A DNA stretch of 64,000 bases from an uncultured Clostridia bacterium (GTDB lineage Bacteria; Bacillota; Clostridia; TANB77; CAG-508), in contig CAKPNJ010000003.1 of NCBI GenBank assembly GCA_934168365.1, positions 1 through 64,000 of the forward strand. Direction: 5' to 3'. Below, in pieces: positions 44,340 to 53,878 of this stretch (positions are counted from its first letter, which is position 1; each line of letters opens with the position of its first letter). The notes under the pieces were generated by a model. It worked only from the letters and a program-made list of their open reading frames with translations, made no database searches and had not been told where the DNA came from. The position numbers were made by a program, and so were the translations under genes.

Positions 44340-45812
44340 ATGAAGATTACAAATTCTATGAGTGGCAAAAAAGAAGAATTCGTACCTTTGAAAAAGGGAG
44401 AAGTCAAAATGTACGCATGCGGTATTACTGTATATGATTTGAGTCATATTGGTCATGCAAGGCAAGCTATTGACTATGCTATGATTACAGATTATCTTAG
44501 ATACAGAGGTTACCACGTAACGTATGTACGCAACTATACTGACGTTGATGACAAAATTATTAAACGTGCAAATGAGTTAGGAAGAGATGCTTTGGAATTT
44601 TCTGCTGAACAAATTAGAGAAACTGAAAAAGATATGGCAGCTTTGCATGTTACAGATGCGGATATTAACACAAAGGCATCAGAGTATATTCCACAGATTA
44701 TAAAAGTTGTGGAAGGTCTGATAAAAAAAGGGCACGCATATGTAACAGAAAAAAGAGATGTGTATTTTTCAGTAAAAACTGATAAGAATTACGGAAAATT
44801 GTCTCACAGAAAAGTAGAAGAATTACGAAATGGAGTACGTATTGAGGTTGATGAAGAAAAAGAAGATCCAGTTGACTTTGCTTTGTGGAAATCAGCAAAA
44901 CCGGGAGAAATTTATTGGGAATCCCCTTGGGGAAAAGGAAGACCTGGTTGGCATATCGAATGCTCAGCTATGGCATTAGATACTCTTGGCGAAACCATTG
45001 ACATTCATGGTGGAGGAAGAGATTTGATTTTTCCACATCACGAAAATGAAATTGCACAAAGTGAATCTTTAACTGGAAAAACTTTTGCAAACTATTGGAG
45101 CCATTGCGGTCTTATAAAGATTAATGGACAGAAGATGGGAAAATCTTTAGGAAATTCCCTAACTATAAGAGATGCTTTAGCAAAATATAATTATGAAGTT
45201 ATTAGATATACAATACTTTCTAAGCATTACACATCTGACATTGATCTTCACGATAGTGATTTTCAACTCGCAGAAGGACACACATACTATTTTTATAGTA
45301 CAATTAAAGAAATGCAAAAATTCATTTTAGACAATCATGGAGATGAAACATCTGAAGTCTTAAATGACGAAATTCCTAACACTATTATTTCAAAATTTAT
45401 TGAAGTGATGGATGATGATTTTAATTCTGCTGTTGCGATTGCAAATTTGCATACAATTTTTAAATATGTAAATAACATCATGAAAACAGCAAAGAAAGAT
45501 AACAGACAAATAGTAGCACATACTTTGGCTAAGATTTTGAAAGACATGAAAGAAGTCTATGGAATTTTAGGCCTTTTTAAGCAAGAGCCAGAAAAATTTC
45601 TTTCAGAGATGAAAGTGAAACATCTTAAACAGTTGAATATTGATGTGGAAGACATTGAAAAACAGATTTTAGAAAGAACCGAAGCAAAGAAAAGCAAAGA
45701 TTTTGAAAAAGCCGATTCAATTAGAGATAACCTTGATAAAAGAGGCATCCTTTTAAAGGATACAAGAGAAGGTACTATTTGGGATCTGAAACTACTTTAT
45801 AGTTTTAATTAA
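44340..45812 (+). CDS. cysS: Cysteine-tRNA ligase
   Basis: A 490-residue class I aminoacyl-tRNA synthetase charging tRNA-Cys. The HIGH motif is in SHIGHARQ near residue 35, with zinc ligands nearby (YACGITVYD). KMSKS appears as KMGKSLGNS near 263. The C-terminal part includes the short anticodon-binding DALR-like domain and the [18 protein letters not shown] ending. The length is normal. AAGGAGG lies 9 bases before the ATG. Codon use is a little richer in G+C than its neighbours. Transcription is probably attenuated by the leader upstream. Confidence 0.97.
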   Translation: MKITNSMSGKKEEFVPLKKGEVKMYACGITVYDLSHIGHARQAIDYAMITDYLRYRGYHVTYVRNYTDVDDKIIKRANELGRDALEFSAEQIRETEKDMAALHVTDADINTKASEYIPQIIKVVEGLIKKGHAYVTEKRDVYFSVKTDKNYGKLSHRKVEELRNGVRIEVDEEKEDPVDFALWKSAKPGEIYWESPWGKGRPGWHIECSAMALDTLGETIDIHGGGRDLIFPHHENEIAQSESLTGKTFANYWSHCGLIKINGQKMGKSLGNSLTIRDALAKYNYEVIRYTILSKHYTSDIDLHDSDFQLAEGHTYYFYSTIKEMQKFILDNHGDETSEVLNDEIPNTIISKFIEVMDDDFNSAVAIANLHTIFKYVNNIMKTAKKDNRQIVAHTLAKILKDMKEVYGILGLFKQEPEKFLSEMKVKHLKQLNIDVEDIEKQILERTEAKKSKDFEKADSIRDNLDKRGILLKDTREGTIWDLKLLYSFN

Positions 45813-45961
45813 GACATATATATTTTAACTAATCTTAAAATTTTAAATTAAGTTGAGTAATTCAATTCTTGACAACAAAAATGAAATAGACTTTTATATA
45901 AATTTTATATTAAATAAAAGACACATGATTTAATTGGCCGAGAAATGAGAGAAAGTGATTT

Positions 45962-45998
45962 AAATGCACCCATTAAATTTTATATTTTGGGTGCATTT
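45962..45998 (-). terminator. Terminator-like hairpin of the U32 gene
   Basis: AAATGCACCCA and TGGGTGCATTT form an 11-bp stem just past the - strand stop at 46003. The following T-content is weak. Confidence 0.55.
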
Positions 45999-46002
45999 GA
46001 AT

Positions 46003-48453
46003 TTAAACCTCTCTATATAAATTTCCATTAGTATATTGTAATCCTTCTAATTTTTCTCTGTTATAAGCTTTGTCTACAGCTTCATTTATTTCATTAATAC
46101 TCTCATCAAGTATATCAAGTCTAACAAAATTTACAGGTAAGTCTTTAGTTGAAACTGAAAGTGTTTTACTATTACAAATCAATGTTACAGTTTCAATACT
46201 ATTTGGCACAACTCTAAAATTAAAGCCTAGTCTGTCTTTCAAATAATATTTATTATTTTTTTTGCAATTAGTTCCACAATTTGGATAACATTTATTAGTC
46301 TCACCTAAAAAGCAATAACTACTTGCCATAAGAGGTAGATTGCCATATACTATCATTTCAGTGTTGATGTTAGCATTAGCTAGCATTTCTTTTATAAGCT
46401 CTTGATTAAGTTCTCTAGACAAAGTAATTCGTGAAAGACCTAATTTTCTGTATTCTTCCATTGTATTATTATTAAATACATTAAGAGTATAATTTCCAAT
46501 AAATTCATAATCTTTGCTATATTTTTTTAATAGTTCAAAGTCTCCGATATTCGACACTATAAAGCCTTTTATATTGTAAATCATAACTGCTTGTTCTATG
46601 GTACTTAAAGCTATATTTTTATAATTCGTTTTTATTATACTTGGAACATATATGTATAAGTTATAATTATCACTAAAATATGAAATTACTTTAGAATATT
46701 TTTTACTAATAAATAACTCTAAAGATACATAAATATTAGTAATTTTTTCTTTGTCTAGTTTAGTATAATCAAAATCTAAGTCTAGTTGCCTAAACAAAAC
46801 AGAGATTTCAGGATTTTTCACATTAGGAGTATATGTTATACTTTCTTTTGATTTTCTTGACAAATCTAGCAAAGTTCTTTTTGCTCTAGATAAAATTTCT
46901 TGTTCTACTTTTTCTAAGGCAGTTCTTCTTAATTCATTTAATGTACTAATACTTGGAACATAAAGTCCATCATCCAAAAGAACAGTGATGTTCTCAAAAG
47001 AAAATGGAGTATTAGTAGTTTTAGAAATTTGTTTTACAACTCGCTCAACACTAATTGGTGTTTTTAAAGCATCAATAGGTATCATATTTGAAATTTCTTT
47101 AACATAAATACTTGAATAAAGCTCATTATAGCAAGTATTTTTATTTGTAGAAATTTCCATACTAATAGGCGTATTCTTTTTGATTGTAACAGTACAATTT
47201 AGAGGTATTTTTTTATTTTCACAATTATCATAAGAGGCTTTAGCAAAATCGCTTAAAGCTTTACTAGAAATTCTGTAAACCTTATCTCCAACTTTGATAT
47301 TGCCTTTCATACGTCCAATTGTAACCTCAGTATTAGCTGAAACTTTCTTTTGATTTACATTCTTAATCATAAGCTCTGATACTAAGTATTTAGATGCTTC
47401 ATTAGAAACAGAGATAGAGTCTCCAAGTTCTAAGTCTTCTTCTAGTTGCAGGGTGATATGACCTTTGTTGGAATTATATTTTTTTATAGTTCCTAAATAA
47501 ATTCCCATATTACTTGGTTTTTCAGGAAATATTAAGTTTCTATTATGCTTAGAATCTAAATGTCCATCTGAAAATCCGCCCCTATTAAATACTTGCATTA
47601 AGTCATTTATATCTTTTTCATCAATAATAAAGTCATCATTATTTAATACCATATCAATATATTTTCTGTAAATCCTAGTAACAGTAGCAACATATTCAGG
47701 GCTTTTCATACGACCTTCAATTTTAAAACATTTAACACCAGCTTGTATTAAACGTGGGAGGTAGGCAATACCACATAAATCTTTAGTACTTAATAAATAG
47801 CCTTTATCTAGTGATTTACGTTCATGAGTTTCGGCATTTTCACTAATTAGTTCATAAGGTAATCTACAAGGACCAGCACATTTACCACGATTTCCTGAAC
47901 GACCACCAACAACACTTGAAAACAAGCATTGGCCTGAATAGCAAATACATAATGCACCATGAATGAAAGTTTCAATTTCAACTTTACAGTTTTTACAAAT
48001 GTACTCAATTTCATCACAAGAAAGTTCTCTTGAAAGAACTACTCTGTCAAAACCAAGTTTTTCAAGTTTCAATACTCCTTGCAAATTGTGTACTGTCATT
48101 TGAGTACTAGCATGTATAGGTAATCCGGGAATGTTATCAATTAAATATTTTGCCAAGCCCAAATCTTGAACAATTATTGCGTCAACTCCTGATTTATAAG
48201 CTTCTTTAGCTAAATCAACTGCATTATCAAATTCACAATTCTCAAGAAGCGTATTTAAAGTCAAGTTTGTTTTTACATTCCTTAATTTACAATAATCTAT
48301 AACTCGTTTCATATCTTCAACATTAAAATTAGCAGCATACATTCTAGCATTAAACTGCTCTACGCCAAAATATACTGCGTCTGCACCATTTTGCACAGCT
48401 GCCTTTAAACAATTCCAGTCTCCAACAGGAGCCAAGAGTTCTACTTTTGTCAT
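46003..48453 (-). CDS. U32-family (peptidase-like) RNA hydroxylation protein with DUF3656-type extension
   Basis: An 816-residue protein of the U32 family. The N-terminal ELLAPVGDWNCLKAAVQNGADAVYFG is typical, and four Cys follow (CICYSGQCLF, GKCAGPC). Long members with a DUF3656-like C-terminal half resemble RlhA/TrhP, which hydroxylate 23S rRNA or tRNA uridine/cytidine using prephenate-linked chemistry; earlier reports of collagenase activity are less convincing. A second U32-like part (residues 610-740) with a CXnC set near CYPNCGTNCKKN is present. I chose ATG 48453, behind GGAGG. Confidence 0.8.
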   Translation of the reverse strand: MTKVELLAPVGDWNCLKAAVQNGADAVYFGVEQFNARMYAANFNVEDMKRVIDYCKLRNVKTNLTLNTLLENCEFDNAVDLAKEAYKSGVDAIIVQDLGLAKYLIDNIPGLPIHASTQMTVHNLQGVLKLEKLGFDRVVLSRELSCDEIEYICKNCKVEIETFIHGALCICYSGQCLFSSVVGGRSGNRGKCAGPCRLPYELISENAETHERKSLDKGYLLSTKDLCGIAYLPRLIQAGVKCFKIEGRMKSPEYVATVTRIYRKYIDMVLNNDDFIIDEKDINDLMQVFNRGGFSDGHLDSKHNRNLIFPEKPSNMGIYLGTIKKYNSNKGHITLQLEEDLELGDSISVSNEASKYLVSELMIKNVNQKKVSANTEVTIGRMKGNIKVGDKVYRISSKALSDFAKASYDNCENKKIPLNCTVTIKKNTPISMEISTNKNTCYNELYSSIYVKEISNMIPIDALKTPISVERVVKQISKTTNTPFSFENITVLLDDGLYVPSISTLNELRRTALEKVEQEILSRAKRTLLDLSRKSKESITYTPNVKNPEISVLFRQLDLDFDYTKLDKEKITNIYVSLELFISKKYSKVISYFSDNYNLYIYVPSIIKTNYKNIALSTIEQAVMIYNIKGFIVSNIGDFELLKKYSKDYEFIGNYTLNVFNNNTMEEYRKLGLSRITLSRELNQELIKEMLANANINTEMIVYGNLPLMASSYCFLGETNKCYPNCGTNCKKNNKYYLKDRLGFNFRVVPNSIETVTLICNSKTLSVSTKDLPVNFVRLDILDESINEINEAVDKAYNREKLEGLQYTNGNLYREV

Positions 48454-48556
48454 ATAAATATTAACCTCCAAATAATTTAAACCTCCTTAATTGTAACACA
48501 ATTTTTGTCTTTTGCATACTAATATTATATAGAAAAGTAAAAAGGAGGAGAAAAGT

Positions 48557-48712
48557 ATGCCAGAAGAATCTAGAGATTGTGGATGCGGCCGTAATAATGG
48601 TTGTGGTTGCTTAGGTAACTTATTTGGAGGTTGCGGATGTGGTGATAGTAGTATTTTATTCTTTATAATAATATTTTTATTACTATTTTGTAATTGCGGA
48701 GGCAACAGATAA
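48557..48712 (+). CDS. Small Cys/Gly-rich membrane protein
   Basis: A 51-residue protein: an N-terminal half with Cys-Gly repeats (CGCGRNNGCGC, GGCGCG) followed by a hydrophobic helix (SSILFFIIIFLLLFC) and NCGGNR. The layout resembles small YjcZ-like or spore-related proteins of Firmicutes, but no firm family can be named. AAAGGAGGAG precedes ATG 48557 and a terminator follows at 48723. Confidence 0.6.
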   Translation: MPEESRDCGCGRNNGCGCLGNLFGGCGCGDSSILFFIIIFLLLFCNCGGNR

Positions 48713-48722
48713 AAACATATTA

Positions 48723-48752
48723 AAGGCAGCATTTGACAAATGTTGCCTTTTT
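48723..48752 (+). terminator. Terminator
   Basis: AAAGGCAGCATTTG and AAATGTTGCCTTT pair around a short loop, followed by T's. Confidence 0.85.
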
Positions 48753-48829
48753 TCTATTTTGTCTTGACGTAAAATAGCAAGAATGGTATACTAATCTTGT
48801 AGAAATTTATCACTTTTTAGGAGGAAAAA

Positions 48830-51007
48830 ATGTTATTAAAAAACATTTTCAATATACGAAGAATAGTAAGTATCATTCTAATAATTTTAATATTATCTAG
48901 TTTAATTACACTATTTATAAATAACGAGGTAAAAGCTACATATAGTAGCAAATTTTCAAATTATCCTGGCTATGAAAAATTACTAAAAGAATTACAAGAG
49001 GCTCATCCAAATTGGGAGTTTGAAATATTAGAAACTGGTTTGGATTGGTCAGAAGTAATTTTAGCTGAAACTACTGGAACCAAAGCCAACCCATCACACG
49101 GAACGAATGTTGTACCAGCAAGTAGAGGAGACGCATGGAAATGTGCTTGTAACAAAACAGTAGAGGGCGTTTGGAAATGTGCTTCAACAGCTGCTGTATC
49201 ATATTATATGGATCCAAGGAATTCATTAAATGAAAATTATATATTTCAATTTGAACAATTAACATATGATGAAAAAAATCAAACAAAAGAGGGAGTAGAA
49301 CTTATACTTAAGCCTTGCAATTATGCCCAAGGTAAAGTTACATATTATGATTCAAAAGGAAACAAAAAGACCTTAGACAAAACTTATGTAGATGTAATAA
49401 TGGAGGCAGCAAAAGAATATAATATAAGCCCATATCATTTAGCTTCTAGAATAAGACAGGAGCAAGGAACCGGAAATGCAGGTCCAATGATTTCTGGAAC
49501 TTGGACAGGTGGTGGTGGAGAATATAAAGGACTATACAATTTCTTTAATATCTGTGCGTATGGAAAAGAGCTTGTACTAAATGGATTAAAACATGCTAAA
49601 TCACAAGGTTGGACAGATCCTGAAAAATCCATAAAAGGTGGGGCAAAAATATTAGCAGCAGGATATATTTCAATAGGACAAGATACATTATACTTAGAAA
49701 AATTTGATGTTGTAAATGGTGGAGATGGATACTATGCACATCAATATATGACTAATGTATCAGCTTCTAGAACTGAGGGATATACAATTCGCAATACATA
49801 CACAAGTATGGGATTATTATCATCAGGGTCTAAAATAAAATTTAAAATTCCAGTATATAAAAACATGCCTGAGCAAATATGTCCAGAACCAGGAACAGAA
49901 AAACCTGTTACTCAAGATGTAGAAATAAATGAAAATGGAGTGAGAGTAAGAAACGGAAAAGGAACTAACTATGATGTAGTTACAAACTTAAACAAAGGAA
50001 CTAAGGTCTTGAGAATTGAGTTAGACAATTCTAAGACAAATGGATATTACTGGGACAAAATTGTATTAGCAAATGGAACCAAAGGATACGTTGCAAGAAA
50101 CTACTTAAAACAAATAGATCTACAAAGTAATTGTAATGAACAATGTATTACTACTAGATATACAGATTTTAGAAATGGACCAGGTACTTCAAAAACTTCT
50201 GTTTTCAAGGTGATACCTGCAGGACAAATAGTAACAATTGTAGAAAAAGGAAAATATAACTCATTAGATGGAAATGACTGGTGCAGAATTAAATTAAGTG
50301 ATGGAACTTATGGATATGTTACATCAAATAGTTTTGAAGCATATGATCCTACTAAAGTTGACCAATTAAGAATAATCTGTACTGATGGACTAACTGTCAG
50401 AAAATCGCCAAGTACAAGTGCATCAGCACTAGCATCACTATACAAAGGAGCTATAGTAACAAGAACAGAAAGAAATGTAGAAAGCACAAACAAAAACTAT
50501 ATATGGGATAAAATAATTACATCTAGTGGAATTACAGGATATATAGCAACAAGAGATATAAAAAATAATGAAGATTGGGCTGAGGTTATAGGGAATGGAA
50601 GTGGAGAAACTACTTCAGAGATAAAAGGAAATGGATTTAAAACTAGTGGAACAAACATTGTCTGTCAGCCTAAAATTACAGTAGCTAATATAAAAGCACT
50701 AGCAAAAGATGCAATTATCAAAAAAGGTGATACTATAATTGAAGATACAGCAAATGTAGGTACAGGATATACATTAACATCAGACGGAAAAACATACACA
50801 ATTGTAGTTTTAGGAGATGTTAATGGAGATAATGAAATTAATTCAGCAGATCTATTAACTATTGTAAAGCATTTAAAAGGAACACTTAAGATTACTCAAG
50901 AATGCAAAATGAAATCAGCTGATGTAAACAAAGATGGAGAAATCAATTCAGCAGATTTATTAAGTATAGTTAAATATTTAAAAGGCTCTATAAAAATAGA
51001 GGTCTAA
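48830..51007 (+). CDS. Glucosaminidase-like autolysin with SH3 repeats and a C-terminal dockerin
   Basis: A 725-residue exported protein. Residues 1-36 form a signal/anchor. A LytD-type N-acetylglucosaminidase domain covers about 170-320, with the catalytic Glu211 in SRIRQEQGTG. Three bacterial SH3 domains follow (about 365-435, 440-505, 510-580; each has an RNGxGT or RKSPST turn). A dockerin-like module ends the protein (about 655-725; two calcium-loop repeats, DVNGDNEINSADLL and DVNKDGEINSADLL). Peptidoglycan hydrolysis and wall binding are likely. The dockerin implies a protein partner, which could be on the neighbouring surface protein. Confidence 0.85.
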   Translation: MLLKNIFNIRRIVSIILIILILSSLITLFINNEVKATYSSKFSNYPGYEKLLKELQEAHPNWEFEILETGLDWSEVILAETTGTKANPSHGTNVVPASRGDAWKCACNKTVEGVWKCASTAAVSYYMDPRNSLNENYIFQFEQLTYDEKNQTKEGVELILKPCNYAQGKVTYYDSKGNKKTLDKTYVDVIMEAAKEYNISPYHLASRIRQEQGTGNAGPMISGTWTGGGGEYKGLYNFFNICAYGKELVLNGLKHAKSQGWTDPEKSIKGGAKILAAGYISIGQDTLYLEKFDVVNGGDGYYAHQYMTNVSASRTEGYTIRNTYTSMGLLSSGSKIKFKIPVYKNMPEQICPEPGTEKPVTQDVEINENGVRVRNGKGTNYDVVTNLNKGTKVLRIELDNSKTNGYYWDKIVLANGTKGYVARNYLKQIDLQSNCNEQCITTRYTDFRNGPGTSKTSVFKVIPAGQIVTIVEKGKYNSLDGNDWCRIKLSDGTYGYVTSNSFEAYDPTKVDQLRIICTDGLTVRKSPSTSASALASLYKGAIVTRTERNVESTNKNYIWDKIITSSGITGYIATRDIKNNEDWAEVIGNGSGETTSEIKGNGFKTSGTNIVCQPKITVANIKALAKDAIIKKGDTIIEDTANVGTGYTLTSDGKTYTIVVLGDVNGDNEINSADLLTIVKHLKGTLKITQECKMKSADVNKDGEINSADLLSIVKYLKGSIKIEV

Positions 51008-51022
51008 ACGGAGGAAAAAAGA

Positions 51023-52309
51023 ATGAAAAAGATAATAAAAAGTATATTTTTAATTATATTTGCAACTGTTACAATATCGTTATTTTCAAAAGTTGAGGCA
51101 GCATCAGCAACAATAAGTGCAAATAAAACAACAGCAACAGTTGGAGATAGCGTAAAAGTCACAGTAACTGTAAATGCGGCAGCATGGAATATAAATGTAT
51201 CTGGAAGTGCTTCTGGCAGTATAGTTGGATTCAATAGTGATGCGGAAAATCAAACAACAACAAAGACATATTCTATAAATACAAGCAAAGCCGGAAAATA
51301 TAGTGTATCTATTTCAGGAGATATAACAGATGCTTCTGCAACAACTCCTGACAAAATAAACAAATCTGTTACAGTAACAGTAAAAGCTAAGTCAACATCA
51401 AGTTCTACTAACAATAACTCTAATTCAAACTCAACTTCAAATAGTGGAAGTACTAAAAAAGAACCTAAATTTACAAGTGTTAATCAAACAATGTATACAA
51501 CAGGAGAAGTAAATATAAGAAAAAGCTATTCAACATCTAGTGCAATAATAAAAACAGTAGAAAAAGGAACTAAAATTACTAGAGTAGGAATAGGAGATAA
51601 TGGTTGGAGTAAAATTACATATAATGGTCAAACAGCCTACATTAGTAGTTCACTATTAACTAAAACTAAACCAGCTGAAGATAAACCAAAAACAGAAGAA
51701 CCAAAAAGCAATACTGCAAATCAAACTACAAATACTGATGTAACAAACAATGAAGATGTTAATAACACAACAGAACTTGTTAATAATGAAGTTGATAATT
51801 CTAACACAGACAATACAAATGCAGTATTAGGACTATCTAAATTAGAAATTGCAGGAGTAAACTTTTCAGAAGGATTTGACCCTTCAATACATTCATACAC
51901 TTTAAAATTAAATTTCTTTGTAAAAGACTTAAATATCACAGCAGAAGCTAATAAAACAGATGCTAAAGTTGAAATAATAGGAAATGAAAATTTTGAAGCA
52001 GGGGAGAATAATGTTACAATATTAGTTAGTTCAGCTGATAACAAAGAAACAGCAACATATCAAATAAAAGTAACAATACCATCAGAAGTAGCAAGTTCAC
52101 CACAAAATAATATTCAATTTTATCTAATGTGTGGAACTATCATATTAGCAGCAATTGTAGTAATTGGAATAATCGTTTCAATATATAAAAAGAAAAATAA
52201 AAGTGGAGTAGATTATAAAGATTCTAAAACAGATGATGATATGATAGACTCCTATACAGATATAAAACCTAAAAAAGAAAAAGTAAAAAGTGGTAAACAC
52301 TCAAATTAA
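51023..52309 (+). CDS. Membrane-anchored surface protein with Ig/cohesin-like, SH3 and cadherin-like domains
   Basis: A 428-residue exported protein. Residues 1-26 are a signal peptide (ending VEAA). A beta-sandwich (about 27-125; ISANKTTATVGDSVKVTVTVNAAAWN) resembles an Ig or cohesin-like fold common in gut Clostridia. A bacterial SH3 domain is at about 155-215, a Thr/Asn/Pro linker follows, then a cadherin-like beta-sandwich (about 265-352; GLSKLEIAGVNFSEGFDP, a typical opening) and a membrane helix near 362-386. It is 15 bases after the dockerin autolysin and probably co-transcribed. Confidence 0.75.
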   Translation: MKKIIKSIFLIIFATVTISLFSKVEAASATISANKTTATVGDSVKVTVTVNAAAWNINVSGSASGSIVGFNSDAENQTTTKTYSINTSKAGKYSVSISGDITDASATTPDKINKSVTVTVKAKSTSSSTNNNSNSNSTSNSGSTKKEPKFTSVNQTMYTTGEVNIRKSYSTSSAIIKTVEKGTKITRVGIGDNGWSKITYNGQTAYISSSLLTKTKPAEDKPKTEEPKSNTANQTTNTDVTNNEDVNNTTELVNNEVDNSNTDNTNAVLGLSKLEIAGVNFSEGFDPSIHSYTLKLNFFVKDLNITAEANKTDAKVEIIGNENFEAGENNVTILVSSADNKETATYQIKVTIPSEVASSPQNNIQFYLMCGTIILAAIVVIGIIVSIYKKKNKSGVDYKDSKTDDDMIDSYTDIKPKKEKVKSGKHSN

Positions 52310-52317
52310 AATATAAT

Positions 52318-52343
52318 GTGGAAAAGAAATTTTTCTTTTCCAC
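52318..52343 (+). terminator. Terminator of the surface-protein pair
   Basis: GTGGAAAAGAAA and TTTCTTTTCCAC form a near-perfect palindrome with a two-base loop, directly ahead of tRNA-Thr. Confidence 0.75.
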
Positions 52344-52351
52344 AAAAATAT

Positions 52352-52427
52352 GCTGGTATAGCTCAGTTGGTAGAGCAACAGATTCGTAACCTGTAGGTCG
52401 GCGGTTCGATTCCGCCTACCAGCTCCA
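52352..52427 (+). tRNA. tRNA-Thr (anticodon CGT)
   Basis: Acceptor GCTGGTA/TACCAGC, D-arm GCTC/GAGC, T-arm GGCGG/CCGCC with TTCGATT loop. Anticodon loop TTCGTAA gives CGT (reads ACG). The anticodon stem ACAGA/CCTGT has an A-C mismatch at its last pair. CCA is encoded at 52425-52427. Confidence 0.93.
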
Positions 52428-52478
52428 AATCAAAAGAGAATGGATAGAAAATTATGTCTATCCATTCTCTTTTGATTT
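52427..52478 (+). terminator. Long hairpin after tRNA-Thr
   Basis: A perfect 21-bp inverted repeat (52427-52447 and 52458-52478) with a 10-base loop, ending in T's; the left arm starts at the last base of CCA. Confidence 0.8.
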
Positions 52479-52512
52479 GATAAATTAACATATTATGGAA
52501 CATCAACGAAAA

Positions 52513-52541
52513 TTGCAAAATTATGTAAATAGTGATATAAT
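52513..52541 (+). promoter_or_regulatory. Promoter of the DUF1737-like gene
   Basis: TTGCAA (52513-52518), 17-base spacer, TATAAT (52536-52541). Confidence 0.75.
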
Positions 52542-52553
52542 AATTTTATTATT

Positions 52554-52586
52554 GTTCGTGGCTATGCGAACTATAATAAAATAGCC
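52554..52586 (+). promoter_or_regulatory. Predicted H-type pseudoknot in the 52631 leader
   Basis: GTTCG (52554-52558) pairs with CGAAC (52567-52571), and the loop segment GGCTAT (52560-52565) pairs perfectly with ATAGCC (52581-52586). Two interleaved stems of 5 and 6 bp make a compact pseudoknot in a 5' leader about 85 bases long. The GGAGG ribosome binding site is about 35 bases further on. Confidence 0.45.
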
Positions 52587-52630
52587 GAGTGTGGCAAATT
52601 CTCAAAAACAATTGTTAGGAGGATGAAAAA

Positions 52631-52798
52631 ATGCAGTACAAAGTTGTTCTTGACAAGGCTTTAATACTACCTGCCGCAGTAGAAAGAGTGGAAATGAATG
52701 TGCAAAAAATGTGTGATGAAGGTTGGCAACCTCAGGGAAGTATCTATATATTCAACGATGGAAAATATATTTGTGTCTGTCAGGCAATGGTGAAATAA
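52631..52798 (+). CDS. DUF1737-like mini-protein
   Basis: A 55-residue protein. YKVV at the start, a helix, then DEGWQPQGS and the ending YICVCQAMVK match the DUF1737 pattern. Family function is unknown. GGAGG lies 6 bases before ATG 52631. It has its own promoter, structured leader and a hairpin after the stop near 52810-52855. Codons are less AT-biased than its neighbours. Confidence 0.65.
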   Translation: MQYKVVLDKALILPAAVERVEMNVQKMCDEGWQPQGSIYIFNDGKYICVCQAMVK

Positions 52799-52898
52799 CT
52801 GCAAAATGAAAAAAGAGAAGGTATAGAAAATTATTTCTATATCTTCTCTTTTTATAGAGGAACTAACATATTATGAAGCCGTGAAAAGTAATAAAAGG

Positions 52899-52927
52899 TT
52901 GCCATTTTTTGCATATTATGGTAAAAT
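52899..52927 (+). promoter_or_regulatory. ftsY promoter
   Basis: TTGCCA (52899-52904), 17-base spacer, TAAAAT (52922-52927). Confidence 0.6.
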
Positions 52928-52961
52928 ATATAAGGATTTAAACAAAAGAGAGGTTGATTTT

Positions 52962-53867
52962 ATGGGATTTTTTGATAAATTAAAAAATGGTTTAAGTAAA
53001 ACCAAAAGTTCATTTGATGAAAAGATAAATAATGTATTTAGTAATTTTAGAAAAGTAGATGAAGAACTTTTAGAAGAATTGGAAGAGGCTCTAATAATGT
53101 CAGATGTAGGAGCACAAACATCTACAAAAATTATTTCTAATTTAAGAGATAGAATAAAAAAAGAGAAAATTGAAAATGAAGAAGATGTAAGAAATGCACT
53201 AAGAGAAGAAATAAAAGCTATTTTAGATGAAGTTGATAATGGTTTAAAATTAGTAACTCATCCTTCTGTTATTTTAGTAGTAGGGGTAAATGGAGTGGGC
53301 AAAACTACTTCTATAGGTAAAATAGCTAATCGTTTAAAACAAGATGGTAAAAAGGTAGTAATTGCCGCAGCAGATACATTTAGAGCAGCAGCAGTAGAAC
53401 AATTAGAAATATGGGCTAACAGAGCTGGTTGCGATATAGTAAAAAAAGAAGAAGGTACAGACCCTGCGTCAGTTGTTTTTGATGCAATTCAAATAACTAA
53501 ACAAAAAAATGCAGATGTTTTGATATGTGATACAGCCGGAAGATTACACAACAAAAAATATTTGATGGACGAGCTTGTAAAAATAAAAAAAGTAATAGAT
53601 AAAGAACTACCAGAAAGTTCAAAAGAAGTTTTGATGGTTCTTGATGCAACAACAGGGCAAAATGCTATTTCACAAGTAAAAGCATTTAAAGAAACAGTTG
53701 ATATAAATGGCTTAATATTAACAAAACTAGATGGAACAGCTAAAGGTGGAGTAGTAGTTGGTATAGTTGCAGAAAATCAAATGCCAGTTAAATTTGTTGG
53801 TGTAGGCGAACAAATTGACGATATGGAAATTTTTAATAGTACAGACTTTGTAAATGCTTTAATTTAA
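52962..53867 (+). CDS. ftsY: Signal recognition particle receptor FtsY
   Basis: A 301-residue GTPase that docks SRP-ribosome complexes at the membrane. The N domain covers about 20-90, G domain has GVNGVGKTTSIGKIA near 110, DTFRAAAVEQL, DTAGRLHNKK and TKLDGTAKGG. It lacks the long acidic A domain, as usual in this group. I chose ATG 52962, where AGAGAGG is 8 bases upstream; the upstream GTG at 52881 has no site and lies before the promoter. Confidence 0.96.
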   Translation: MGFFDKLKNGLSKTKSSFDEKINNVFSNFRKVDEELLEELEEALIMSDVGAQTSTKIISNLRDRIKKEKIENEEDVRNALREEIKAILDEVDNGLKLVTHPSVILVVGVNGVGKTTSIGKIANRLKQDGKKVVIAAADTFRAAAVEQLEIWANRAGCDIVKKEEGTDPASVVFDAIQITKQKNADVLICDTAGRLHNKKYLMDELVKIKKVIDKELPESSKEVLMVLDATTGQNAISQVKAFKETVDINGLILTKLDGTAKGGVVVGIVAENQMPVKFVGVGEQIDDMEIFNSTDFVNALI

Positions 53868-53878
53868 TGGAGGTTTAA

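Noticed and set aside
44101..44340. T-box upstream of cysS
   Set aside because: No GGTGG-ACCGCG element or specifier stem is present. The leader peptide and competing stems explain the region better.
50800..51007. Cellulosome component because of the dockerin
   Set aside because: Only one dockerin is seen, on an autolysin, and no glycoside hydrolase or scaffoldin is in the window.
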